Source of the DNA: Actinomycetota bacterium
GTDB taxonomy: Bacteria; Actinomycetota; Thermoleophilia; Solirubrobacterales; Solirubrobacteraceae
Assembly: GCA_005883215.1 (NCBI GenBank)
Contig: VAYS01000005.1
Location: 1 to 64,000, forward strand
DNA length: 64,000 bases
Direction: 5' to 3'
Part shown: piece after piece, positions 31,659 through 39,654 of the stretch
How positions within the stretch are numbered: the stretch's first letter is position 1
Layout of the letters: each line of letters opens with the position of its first letter
Notes under the pieces: generated by a model
Databases searched by the model: none
The model's input: only the letters and a program-made list of their open reading frames with translations
Told to the model about the DNA's origin: nothing
Translations under genes and position numbers: made by a program

Positions 31659-33043
31659 CGGGAGTCCCTCGTCGAGGCGAGCGAGGCGTCGACAGAGCCA
31701 TCGGCGAAGCGCAGGGTCAGCTCGCGGGCTCGGCGGGCGGCGTCCACGCCGGCGATCGGCTCGCCGGCGCGGTCGGACACCAGCGCATAGCCCCGGGCCA
31801 GCGTGCTCTCGGGGCTGTGGGCGTCGAGTGCCAGTGCCAGCCGGGCCAGGTCGCGCTCGCGGCCCCGCACCTGCGCGCGCGCCTCGCGCGCGAGCCGGTC
31901 CGAGGAGCGGGTCAGCGACCGGCGCACACTCCCCCGCTCAGAGCGCGCCAGGTCGGCCTTGCGGCCCAGGACGAGCAGGTGGGTGCCGGCGAGCTCGCCG
32001 CGACGCGCGAGACCGCGGCGAGCGCTGGCGCGCAGCTCGCGCAGGCGCTGGTGGAGCGCCCGGCGCTGATGTTCGACGTGGCGACCCGGGGCCCGGGCCT
32101 GGGTGGCCAGGGCGCGGGCGCGCTCGAGCACGGCCCGGCGGCTGTGGCGGGCGAGGCGCTCGGCCCCGCGCGCGAGCGCGTCCCGGGCCTCGCCGCAGTG
32201 CAGGGGAACCGCCGCCTCGGCGGCGTGGGTGGGCGTCGAGCAGCTGACGGCGGCGACGTCGTCGAGCAGGGTGCGGTCGGTGTGGTGGCCGACCGAGGCG
32301 ATCACCGGCACGCGTAGCAGCGCCACGGTGCGGCACAGCGTCTCGTCGCAGAACGCCATCAGGTCCACCAGCGAGCCGCCGCCGCGGGCCACGACGATGA
32401 CGTCGAGCTCGGGCAGCGCCGCCAGGTCCACCAGCGCGCGGGTTATGGCCGGCGCGGCGTGGCGGTCCTGGACGGGACGAAAGGCCCAGATCAGGCGACC
32501 GGCCCAGCCCCGCCGTCGAAGCCCGGCCAGGATGTCGTCGCGCGCCTTGCCGGACTCGCCGGTGATGACCCCCACGGTGCGCGGCAGGGCGGGACGGGAC
32601 AGCTGCTTCTGGGGCTCGAGCAGCCCCTCCTGAGACAGGGAACGGCGCAGGCGCTGGAGCCGGGCCAGCAGGTCGCCCTCACCGGCGATGCGCAGGTCGT
32701 CGACGGCGAAGCTGAACGAGGGCGAGGAGGTGGCGCTCCCGGGGTAGTAGTCGCAGCCGCCGGCGGCCACCACCTGGGCGCCGTCGGCGAGCGCCTCGGC
32801 GGCCAGGCCGAGGCCCTCGAAGTCGTTGCGCCACATGGCGCAGGGGATCGCGCCGCGCGTGTCGCGGAGCTCGAAATAGACCCGCGCGCGCGAGGGCCGC
32901 AGGTTGAACACCTCGCCCACGAGCTGGACGCGCCGAAACTCACGCAGGCGCTCGCGCAGCCGCGCCGCGTACTCGCCCACCGCGTAGGGACCGGGCAGGT
33001 CGCTGCCCGGGATGCCCGCCACCGGCCCGGGCTCAGCGGCCAC
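31655..33043 (-). CDS. xseA: Exodeoxyribonuclease VII large subunit
   Basis: XseA degrades single-stranded DNA from both ends. The N-terminal OB domain reads VQLVGEVFNLRPSRARVYFELRD; the catalytic half has VGVITGESGKARDDIL and the signature VVARGGGSLVDLMAFCDE, followed by VIASVGHHTDRTLLDDVA. A long coiled region (~residues 280-400) is the stalk for XseB, and the chain ends in LARGYALVSDRAGEPI. The start is placed at GTG 33043, which has AAAGGAG about ten bases upstream and gives a 462-residue protein. A GTG at 33133 would add 30 residues but would cover the region before the divergent acyl-CoA dehydrogenase. Confidence 0.95.
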   Translation of the reverse strand: MAAEPGPVAGIPGSDLPGPYAVGEYAARLRERLREFRRVQLVGEVFNLRPSRARVYFELRDTRGAIPCAMWRNDFEGLGLAAEALADGAQVVAAGGCDYYPGSATSSPSFSFAVDDLRIAGEGDLLARLQRLRRSLSQEGLLEPQKQLSRPALPRTVGVITGESGKARDDILAGLRRRGWAGRLIWAFRPVQDRHAAPAITRALVDLAALPELDVIVVARGGGSLVDLMAFCDETLCRTVALLRVPVIASVGHHTDRTLLDDVAAVSCSTPTHAAEAAVPLHCGEARDALARGAERLARHSRRAVLERARALATQARAPGRHVEHQRRALHQRLRELRASARRGLARRGELAGTHLLVLGRKADLARSERGSVRRSLTRSSDRLAREARAQVRGRERDLARLALALDAHSPESTLARGYALVSDRAGEPIAGVDAARRARELTLRFADGSVDASLASTRDSR

Positions 33044-33158
33044 GGGCAGGGACTCCTTTGCGCTGTTGGCCCATCGCCCATCGAGCGTAGCCCACCCATC
33101 GGCCGGGGCTCGGAGAAGGGGCGCGGGCGACACGGGCCGGATAGCATCCAGCGTCGCA

Positions 33159-34310
33159 GTGGACCTGACCCTCTCACCCCAGGAGGAGGCATTCCGCGAC
33201 GAGCTGCGGGGCTGGCTCGACGAGCACCATCCGGGGGCCGAGCCCGAGGGCGACGAAGCGGGCTTTGAGTTCCGTCGCTCGTGGCAGAAGACGCTGCATC
33301 AGGCGGGCTGGGCGGGTGTCTCCTGGCCCAAGGAGTACGGGGGGCGCGGGGCGAGCCTGATCGAGCAGGCGATCTACAACGAGGAGGTCACGCGGGCAAA
33401 GGCCCCCGCGGCCGTCAACGTGCTGGGGCTGGCGATGGGGGGACCGACGGTCATCGCCCACGGCAGCGAGGAGCAACGCAAGCGCTACCTCGAGCCGATC
33501 CTGTCGGCCGAGGAGATCTGGTGCCAAGGTTTCTCCGAGCCCGAGTCGGGTTCGGATCTGGCCTCGCTGAAGACCAAGGCCGAGCGCCACGGCGACGAGT
33601 GGGTGGTCACCGGCCAGAAGGTGTGGACCACGCTGGCCCACCACGCCAAGTGGTGCATGCTGGTGGCCCGCACCGATCCCGACGCGCCCAAGCACCAGGG
33701 CCTGACCTACTTCCTCATGGACATGGACCAGGATGCGGTCCAGGTCCGCCCGCTAGCCCAGATCACCGGCGAGGCCGAGTTCAACGAGCTCTTCCTCGAG
33801 GAGGCGCGCATTCCCCACGCCAACATCGTGGGCGGCGAGGGGAACGGCTGGCCGGTGGCCATCACCACCCTGATGCACGAGCGCGCGACGCTGGCCTTCG
33901 GCCTGCAGATCCAGGTCAAGATCGCCCTCGGCGAGCTCATGGAGAAGGCCCGCTCCACCACGGTCAACGGCGGGTCGGCAGCCGAGGACGAGATCATCCG
34001 CGATCGCCTGGCCCAGCTGTACATCGAGTCCGAGGTGCTGCGCCTGAACGCATACCGCGGCCTCACCCACACCATGAAGCACGGCGTGCCCGGTCCCGAG
34101 GGCTCGTTGGGCAAGTGGCAGTGGGCCGACGTCAACCAGGCGCTCACCGAGCTGGCGCTCGACATCGCCGGACCGCAGGCGCTGTTGCGCTCGGACGACT
34201 GGACGTACCGCTTCCTGCGTGCCCGAGCCAACTCGATCGAGGGCGGGACCACCGAGATCCTCAAGAACATCGTCGCCGAGCGGGTGCTCGGGCTACCTCG
34301 TCTGCGCTGA
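33159..34310 (+). CDS. Acyl-CoA dehydrogenase, likely catalytic subunit
   Basis: This 383-residue flavoprotein has the standard architecture: helical N-terminus (LSPQEEAFRDELRGWLDEHHP), the FAD-binding strand region WCQGFSEPESGSDLASLKT, and WTTLAHHAKW. The C-terminal helical domain ends with EGGTTEILKNIVAERVLGLPRLR, the site where the catalytic base normally lies. Together with the next gene, 12 bases downstream, it resembles the alpha-beta heteromeric acyl-CoA dehydrogenases of actinobacteria that act on bulky, steroid-like side chains. Start GTG 33159 is close to the divergent xseA start, so the promoter lies in the ~115-base gap. Confidence 0.93.
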   Translation: MDLTLSPQEEAFRDELRGWLDEHHPGAEPEGDEAGFEFRRSWQKTLHQAGWAGVSWPKEYGGRGASLIEQAIYNEEVTRAKAPAAVNVLGLAMGGPTVIAHGSEEQRKRYLEPILSAEEIWCQGFSEPESGSDLASLKTKAERHGDEWVVTGQKVWTTLAHHAKWCMLVARTDPDAPKHQGLTYFLMDMDQDAVQVRPLAQITGEAEFNELFLEEARIPHANIVGGEGNGWPVAITTLMHERATLAFGLQIQVKIALGELMEKARSTTVNGGSAAEDEIIRDRLAQLYIESEVLRLNAYRGLTHTMKHGVPGPEGSLGKWQWADVNQALTELALDIAGPQALLRSDDWTYRFLRARANSIEGGTTEILKNIVAERVLGLPRLR

Positions 34311-34322
34311 GCGCCCTCCCCG

Positions 34323-35417
34323 GTGAACTTCGACCTCACCGACGACCAGCGGGCGATCCAGCGCACGGCCGGCGAGTTCCTGGCCGCCCGCTACAAGCCC
34401 GAGGAGCTGCGCCGGCTGGCCCTCGAGGAGGAGCGCGGCTTCACCGACGAGCAGTGGAAGGCGATCGCCGAGCTGGGCTGGCCCGGGCTGGTCGTCTCCG
34501 AGGCCCACGGCGGCCTGGGGTTGGGGATCGTCGAGCTGGTGGTGGTCCAAGAGCAGCTCGGCTACGCCCTGGCGCCCACGCCGTTCCTGTCCGACGTCGG
34601 GGCGGCGCTGCTGTTGGAGGCCGGGGGCGAGGACGAGACCGCGGCCGAGTACCTGCCCGGCGTGGCCACCGGCGAGCGGCGGGGCACCGTGGCAGTGTGG
34701 GACGCCGACGCCGGCTGGTCGCCGACCCACAGCGCGCTGGTGCCCGGCGGGGAGGACGGCCAGCCGACCCTGACCGGCACCAAGGTCGCCGTCGCGGATG
34801 CCGCGGCGGCCGACTTCATCGTGGTCAGCGGCGCCGACGGGCGCCACTTCGTCGTCGACGCCGGCGCCTCGGGGTTGGAGATCGAGGCCACCGAGGCGCT
34901 GGATCCCACGCGCCGCCTGTACTCGGTCTCGCTGTCGGAAACCCCCGCCCGCGAGCTCTCGCTGGCTCCCGAGGCGCGCCGCCGCGCCTATGAGGCGCTG
35001 ACCACCGCCCTCGCCGCCGAGTCGGTGGGCGTGGCCCAGCGGGCGATGGAGATGGCGACCGAGTACGCCAAGGAGCGCCAGCAGTTCGGGCGGCCGATCG
35101 GCGCCTATCAGGCGATCTCGCACCCCTGTGCGCAGATGCTGCTCGAGACCGAGGGCGCGCGCTCGGTCACGCTGTACGCAGCGTGGGCGCTCGACCACGA
35201 GCCCGACACCAGCCAGCTGGCCGCCGCGATGGCCAAGTCCTACGCGGGCGAGGCGGGCTGGCGGGTTACCGCCGCGGCGCTGCAGGTCCACGGGGGCATC
35301 GGCTTTACCTTCGAGCACGACCTGCACTTCTTCCTCAAGCGCGCGCGGGCCAACCTGCACGCCTTCGGCGACTCGCGCTGGCACCGGCGCCGGGTCGCCG
35401 ATCTGGCCGGCGTCTAG
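34323..35417 (+). CDS. Acyl-CoA dehydrogenase, likely partner subunit
   Basis: This 364-residue paralogue begins VNFDLTDDQRAIQRTAGEFLAARY. Its FAD/substrate region differs from standard dehydrogenases: the middle domain has DETAAEYLPGVATGERRGTV but lacks the clear G-x-S-E-P-x-x-G-S-D signature. The C-terminal domain ends ALQVHGGIGFTFEHDLHFFLKRARANLHAFGD, with no obvious EGT-type catalytic Glu. This is the pattern of the non-catalytic or complementary half of heteromeric acyl-CoA dehydrogenases, where the two chains share the FAD site. It is 12 bases downstream of the first subunit, which supports complex formation. Start is GTG. Confidence 0.9.
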   Translation: MNFDLTDDQRAIQRTAGEFLAARYKPEELRRLALEEERGFTDEQWKAIAELGWPGLVVSEAHGGLGLGIVELVVVQEQLGYALAPTPFLSDVGAALLLEAGGEDETAAEYLPGVATGERRGTVAVWDADAGWSPTHSALVPGGEDGQPTLTGTKVAVADAAAADFIVVSGADGRHFVVDAGASGLEIEATEALDPTRRLYSVSLSETPARELSLAPEARRRAYEALTTALAAESVGVAQRAMEMATEYAKERQQFGRPIGAYQAISHPCAQMLLETEGARSVTLYAAWALDHEPDTSQLAAAMAKSYAGEAGWRVTAAALQVHGGIGFTFEHDLHFFLKRARANLHAFGDSRWHRRRVADLAGV

Positions 35418-35467
35418 TAGGCGCCGCCCGCGCGGCCGAGCCGGCGGGCCGCGCCTAGCTGAGCTGC

Positions 35468-35776
35468 CTAGCCGGCGTCGGCGGCGTCGGCCGCGTCGCG
35501 CATGGCCAGCTCGAGCGAGGGAAGTGGGCGCTCGCCCTCGGGACCGGGCTCGCCCCGGGTCTCGCCGCCGAAGGCGAGCCGGTCCAGCCGGGCGATCTCG
35601 CGCTCGCCCTCGCGGCGAGCCGGGTGATCGGGGGGCAGGCCCGCGATCAGATGGGCGATCCGATTGCGCAGCTGCAGGGCGAAGTGGGGGGTGCTGGCCC
35701 CGGTGAGCTGGCGGACGTCATCCACGGTGACCCGGCGGCCCGGCGACTGGCGATCGGGGTGCTCTGCTTCGCTCAC
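35468..35776 (-). CDS. Small conserved hypothetical protein
   Basis: A 102-residue protein starting at GTG 35776, overlapping the lipoprotein stop by four bases (GTGA). A compact core (VTVDDVRQLTGASTPHFALQLRNRIAHLIAGLPPDHPARREGEREIARLDRLAF) is followed by an acidic flexible tail. The core looks like a small helical domain. No family is recognised. The translational coupling to the upstream lipoprotein and consistent third-position GC argue that it is real. Confidence 0.65.
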   Translation of the reverse strand: MSEAEHPDRQSPGRRVTVDDVRQLTGASTPHFALQLRNRIAHLIAGLPPDHPARREGEREIARLDRLAFGGETRGEPGPEGERPLPSLELAMRDAADAADAG

Positions 35777-37053
35777 GGGGTCTGGCCGGCGGCGGACGGC
35801 GACGGCTTGGCCTTGGTGTTGACCGGGACGATCTCCAGGTCGCTGTCGATCGCCGCCTGGGTGGCCAGGGAGACGGCGTTCTGGTCGCCGATGATCCAGC
35901 CGTGATTGTAGACCCCGCGCACCGGGTCGCGGGTGTAGCCGGGCTGGACGTCGAGCAGATAGGCGTTGAGCGCGGGCGGTAGCGGCTCGGGGCGGTCGAG
36001 CACGAGCAGCGGCCCGTAGCTGCCGCTCGAGGCCAGCGGCGCCGCCGCCACCGCGTCCAGCGGCCGCGCCTCGTTGACGAACAGCAGGCCGTGCCCGGGG
36101 TCGGTCGCGCCCCATCCGAAGATGCCGTCGTTAAACCGGGCGAAGGCGACCGAGTTGGCGACCGGATCGGGGCCCCGGATGCGCTTGACGTCGCCCAGGG
36201 TACGCAGCTGGGCGAGCACGGCGTCGTCGACGACCCCAGGCGGCCCGAGCACGTAGATGTGGGGTGATTGCCGGGCGGCCAGCGCCGTCCGGGTCTCGGG
36301 CGGCACGCGGTCGCGCTGGAGGAAGAGGATCGGGTCGCCGCTCTTGGCCGCCCACGCCGCCGCCGGCATCGCATACTGAGCCTCGGCCGGGTTGACCGCG
36401 AGCACGTTCTGGCTCGCGCGCCCGCGCACGCGCGTGTTGAGCTGGTCGACGCCGGCGGCGAGCGCGAACGGGTTGGGCCCTTGGACGCTGGCCGCGCGCA
36501 AGTTGGATGGCCCGGCGGTGGTCCCCACCCGGATGACCTGCGCGCCGCCGGCGGCGGGGGCCCCGGTCGGCGCGAGCACGCTCAGCGCGTCGGCGCTCGC
36601 CGCCGGCAGGTCGGCGCCGTGGCTGAACAGCACCGGGGCGCGCAGGGGCGCCGCCATCAGCGACGTCGCCGCCAGCGCCGCGCCCCAGTCGTCGGCGCTC
36701 ACCAGAGCCACCGCCGGCGGCCGGCTGGCCGCGGCGGTGGCGGGATAGACGGCCCGGGCTACCGCCGCGGCGTCGGCGATCGGGTCGGCGCCGCCCACCC
36801 GGGTGGTGTTCTTGGTGGCGAAGGTGGGAAAGCCCAGCTTCTGGGCGGCCGCCGGGGCCTGTCCGCGCAACCCCACCACCGGCGCGCTGCCCGAGTTCCC
36901 CGACGGCCCGCATCCCCCCAGCCCGGCCGCCACGCAGATCAGCGCGCCCAGCGGAGCGGCGAGCCGGCGCCCGGTGGCCCGCGCTGATGGGCGGCGGCTG
37001 GACATCGGTGCCCGGCGCGCGGCCGGCGGAGGCGAGGCCATCGGGCGGGACAT
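35773..37053 (-). CDS. Cell-wall-binding-repeat-2 (CWB2) lipoprotein
   Basis: This 426-residue protein has a signal peptide with a lipobox (LICVAAGLGGCG, Cys ~48), so it is lipid-anchored outside. The body consists of CWB2-like repeats: TTRVGGADPIADAAAVARAVYP with ALVSADDWGAALAATSLMAAPLRAPVLF, then NVLAVNPAEAQYAMPAAAWAAKSGDPILFLQRD, and KRIRGPDPVANSVAFARF. In other bacteria such repeats hold proteins to wall polysaccharides. The C-terminal ~80 residues (YLLDVQPGYTRDPVRGVYNHGWIIGD) seem specialised. The start is uncertain: ATG 37053, 37041 and 37005 are all in frame, and 37005 gives the most typical signal peptide. The lipidating enzyme lgt is encoded at 41072. Confidence 0.82.
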   Translation of the reverse strand: MSRPMASPPPAARRAPMSSRRPSARATGRRLAAPLGALICVAAGLGGCGPSGNSGSAPVVGLRGQAPAAAQKLGFPTFATKNTTRVGGADPIADAAAVARAVYPATAAASRPPAVALVSADDWGAALAATSLMAAPLRAPVLFSHGADLPAASADALSVLAPTGAPAAGGAQVIRVGTTAGPSNLRAASVQGPNPFALAAGVDQLNTRVRGRASQNVLAVNPAEAQYAMPAAAWAAKSGDPILFLQRDRVPPETRTALAARQSPHIYVLGPPGVVDDAVLAQLRTLGDVKRIRGPDPVANSVAFARFNDGIFGWGATDPGHGLLFVNEARPLDAVAAAPLASSGSYGPLLVLDRPEPLPPALNAYLLDVQPGYTRDPVRGVYNHGWIIGDQNAVSLATQAAIDSDLEIVPVNTKAKPSPSAAGQTP

Positions 37054-37107
37054 TAGCGGCGCCGGTTGCCGACAGGGCCGCCCTGCCGGCGGGTATCCTT
37101 AGGACTG

Positions 37108-37125
37108 GTTGACTAGCCAGTCAAC
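37108..37125. promoter_or_regulatory. Second copy of the GTTGACTNGCCAGTCAAC operator
   Basis: GTTGACTAGCCAGTCAAC differs by one base from the perfect palindrome at 27801-27818. It lies 56 bases before the acyl-CoA dehydrogenase start and 54 bases before the divergent lipoprotein start. Two such copies in front of beta-oxidation genes strongly suggest a shared TetR-type fatty-acid regulator. Confidence 0.72.
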
Positions 37126-37180
37126 TGCCCGGGACGGGCCTTCAGCGGACCCGGCGGGTCGAATCCGGAGCCTGAGCGAC

Positions 37181-38515
37181 ATGGATTTTCGCCTGACCGA
37201 CGAGCAGATCGACTTCCAGCGCCACTGCCACGAGTTCGCCCGCGACGTGGTGCGCCCGGCCGCGGCGCGCTATGACCGAGAGCAGGCGGTCCCCTACGAC
37301 GTCGTCGGCGAGGCGCGGGCCCGCGGGCTGCACGGCCTCGACCTGCTCCAGCGCCTGGCCTCGGACCCCGAGGGGATGCTCGGGGTGATCTACGCCGAGG
37401 AGCTGCACTGGGGGTGCGCCGGGATCGCGCTGGCGCTCAGCGTGTCCTCCCTGGCCGCCGCCGGCGTCGCCTCCTCGGGCACCCCCGAGCAGATCGCCCG
37501 CTGGGTCCCGGAGTGCTTCGGGGTGGGCGAGGAGATCAAGTTCGGCGCCTACGCCGTGACCGAGGCCGGGGCGGGATCAGACGTGCGCTCGCTGCGCACG
37601 ACCGCTCGCCGCGAGGGAGACGAATGGGTGCTCAACGGCACCAAGGTCTTCATCTCCAACGGCGGGATCGCCGACGTCACGGTGGTGGTGGCCACCGTGG
37701 ACCCCAAGCTCGGCCACCGCGGCCAGGCCTCGTTTATCGTCGAGAAGGGGACGCCGGGCCTGTCGATGGGAAAGAAGGAGGACAAGCTCGGCATCCGCGC
37801 CTCGCAGACCGCCGAGGTGGTACTCGAGGATGCGCGCGTCCCCCTCGATCACCTGCTGGGAGGACTGCCGAAGCTGGAAGCCAAGCTCGAGCGCGCCCGC
37901 TCGGGCCACAGCGGCGGCTCTTCCAATGCGCTGGCCACCTTCGAGGTGACGCGCCCGATGGTCGGCGCCTCGGCCCTGGGGATCGCCCGGGCGGCGTATG
38001 AGTGGACGCTCGATCACCTCGAGGAGCGCTCCGACGAGCACGGCCCGCTGCTCGAGCAGCAGCGCGTCCAGCAGGTCCTGGCCGACGTGGCCACCGAGAT
38101 CGACGCCGCGCGCCTGCTGGTCCGCCGCGCCGCCTGGATGGGGCGCAACGGCGTGCCCATGACCGGGGGCCAGGGGTCGATGTCAAAGCTCAAGGCCGGC
38201 GACGTCACCATGTGGGCCACGACGACGCTGATGGACCTGGTGGGGCCCGAGGCGTCGCTCACCGACCACCCGCTGGAGAAATGGTTCCGCGACGCCAAGA
38301 TCTACCAGCTGTTCGAGGGCACGGCCGAGATCCAGCGGCTGGTGATCGCCCGCATGCAGACGGCCGAGCGCCGCGCCGCGCGAACGCCGGCGCCGCCCGA
38401 GCCGGCCCCGGACGCCAATGGCCGCGTGGACGCCGACAGCGCCCGCCGCGCCGTGCGTTCGGCGGCCGCCGCGCCCGCCGACGAGCACGCGTCGGCCGCC
38501 CGCGCCGGGCGCTGA
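37181..38515 (+). CDS. Acyl-CoA dehydrogenase with extended C-terminus
   Basis: This 444-residue flavoprotein has complete motifs: FGAYAVTEAGAGSDVRSLRTT (FAD/substrate signature), VFISNGGIADVTVVVA, and a C-terminal catalytic Glu in IYQLFEGTAEIQRLVIARM. About 60 residues after this point are Ala/Arg/Pro rich and absent from ordinary enzymes. ATG 37181 is preferred, with GGAG 8-12 bases upstream; the frame opens at 37109. A near-perfect copy of the operator lies at 37108-37125. It is separated from the other two dehydrogenases by the lipoprotein unit, so its control differs. A large hairpin lies 120 bases downstream. Confidence 0.93.
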   Translation: MDFRLTDEQIDFQRHCHEFARDVVRPAAARYDREQAVPYDVVGEARARGLHGLDLLQRLASDPEGMLGVIYAEELHWGCAGIALALSVSSLAAAGVASSGTPEQIARWVPECFGVGEEIKFGAYAVTEAGAGSDVRSLRTTARREGDEWVLNGTKVFISNGGIADVTVVVATVDPKLGHRGQASFIVEKGTPGLSMGKKEDKLGIRASQTAEVVLEDARVPLDHLLGGLPKLEAKLERARSGHSGGSSNALATFEVTRPMVGASALGIARAAYEWTLDHLEERSDEHGPLLEQQRVQQVLADVATEIDAARLLVRRAAWMGRNGVPMTGGQGSMSKLKAGDVTMWATTTLMDLVGPEASLTDHPLEKWFRDAKIYQLFEGTAEIQRLVIARMQTAERRAARTPAPPEPAPDANGRVDADSARRAVRSAAAAPADEHASAARAGR

Positions 38516-38616
38516 GCCCGGCACCGACGACGGGGGTGCGCCGGTGATGGTCGACGGCGAGCAGGGCGCGCAGCTCTACCCCTGAGCGCCGGGCGCCGAC
38601 GCGCCAACTCTAGTCC

Positions 38617-38629
38617 CCGCAATTTGCGG
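38617..38629. repeat. Short inverted repeat CCGCAA/TTGCGG
   Basis: A 6-bp perfect inverted repeat around one T, just upstream of the terminator hairpin. It may be an operator or part of the same RNA fold. Low weight. Confidence 0.25.
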
Positions 38630-38634
38630 AAAAC

Positions 38635-38656
38635 GGGGCCCGCAGGGCCCCAATTT
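38635..38656 (+). terminator. Terminator-like hairpin after the acyl-CoA dehydrogenase
   Basis: GGGGCCC and GGGCCCC form a 7-bp GC stem with loop GCA, followed by AATTT. It lies 120 bases after the stop and about 65 bases before the riboswitch, and would separate the two transcription units. Between the stop and this hairpin (38516-38616) I see nothing else that can be assigned. Confidence 0.6.
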
Positions 38657-38718
38657 ATGGGGGGGGAACAGGCGTTCCTATCTGGTGGGCGGCGCCATGC
38701 ACGCAATCCGCCTTGCAG

Positions 38719-38868
38719 TTCGCTATGGTGCGCGCCGCAAAGCCGAATCCTCGGTACGAAGCCGAGGAACGGGGGACCCAAGTTGTTGGGGCGAATCCCG
38801 CGGTGAATCCGCAGGAAGCGCAGGCTCTTTCAGCGCTAGCCCGTCAGCTAACCCCGCAGGCCGACGAA
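38719..38868 (+). ncRNA. Cyclic di-AMP riboswitch (ydaO/yuaA type)
   Basis: The conserved ydaO-yuaA blocks occur in order: AAGCCGAATCC (38740-38750), GGTACG, GGGGGACCCA (38771-38780), TTGGGGCGAATCCCG (38786-38800), then CCGTCAGCTAACCCCGCAGGC (38841-38861). Pairing segments include GGTACG/loop regions and the GGGACCCA-TTGGGG arm. It ends about 14 bases before the NlpC/P60 start, and AAGAGG immediately follows P1, so translation control by hiding the ribosome site is likely. This class binds cyclic di-AMP and in actinobacteria typically controls cell-wall hydrolases, which matches the next gene. Exact ends are approximate. Confidence 0.9.
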
Positions 38869-38881
38869 AGAGGTTGTGCTG

Positions 38882-39550
38882 ATGGGGGCGCGAGCCCTGG
38901 CGGTTATGAGCTTGGTGCTGTGCGGCTGTGCATCTGCGGCGGCCCCTGCCCTGGCCGACACTTCGGGTGGCGCGACCGCCGCTCCCGGCGGCGGCTCGTC
39001 CACGAGCTCCCCGAGCGGGGGCGGTTCCGGCACCGGCGCGACCTCGCCGACGCCCTCCAGCGACCCCTCGGCCACCGGCGGCTCCGCCTACGGCACCGCC
39101 CCGGGCGTGCCGCTTAACCCGACCGTGCCGGGGTGGCGGGCGAAGGTCGTCAACGGCTACGGCTACGCCCCCTCCTACGCGCCGGCACCGGTCCAGCAGG
39201 CGATCTGGGCGGCCAACCAGATCGTTGGCCGGCCCTACGTCTACGGCGGCGGGCACGGGGCGTTCATCGCCTCCGGCTATGACTGCTCGGGGACCGTCTC
39301 CTACGCCCTGCACGGCGGCGGTCTTCTGCGCACGCCGATGGACTCCTCGGAGTTCGAGGGCTTCGGCCAGGCCGGTAACGGCCACTGGATGACGATCTAC
39401 ACCAACCCGGGCCACGCCTACATGGTGGTGGCGGGGATCCGCCTGGACACCAGCAAGGCCGACGACCCTCGCGGCGGGCCCGGGCCGCGCTGGCGGCGCC
39501 TGCGCCGCTCGAACCGCGGCTACGCCAAGCGCCACCCCGTCGGGCTCTAG
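38882..39550 (+). CDS. Secreted NlpC/P60 peptidoglycan hydrolase
   Basis: This 222-residue protein has a signal peptide (ALAVMSLVLCGCASAAAPALA) and a Ser/Gly/Thr-rich spacer (~27-75), then an NlpC/P60 domain. Catalytic Cys lies in GYDCSGTVSYALHG and His in NPGHAYMVVAGIRLD, with IVGRPYVYGGGHG as the family entry strand. It should cut peptide stems of peptidoglycan. The C-terminus is basic. ATG 38882 is chosen because AAGAGG sits eight bases upstream; GTG 38876 lies too close. It is controlled by the c-di-AMP riboswitch just upstream, linking wall turgor and wall cutting. Confidence 0.95.
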   Translation: MGARALAVMSLVLCGCASAAAPALADTSGGATAAPGGGSSTSSPSGGGSGTGATSPTPSSDPSATGGSAYGTAPGVPLNPTVPGWRAKVVNGYGYAPSYAPAPVQQAIWAANQIVGRPYVYGGGHGAFIASGYDCSGTVSYALHGGGLLRTPMDSSEFEGFGQAGNGHWMTIYTNPGHAYMVVAGIRLDTSKADDPRGGPGPRWRRLRRSNRGYAKRHPVGL

Positions 39551-39654
39551 CCCCGGGCACCGGCCGGGACCCTAGCCGGATCTGCCCGAGGCGCCTTGCG
39601 CCTCGGATACGCTTGCGGGACTACTCAGCCGACTGCTCGTAAAGGAGGACCGCG

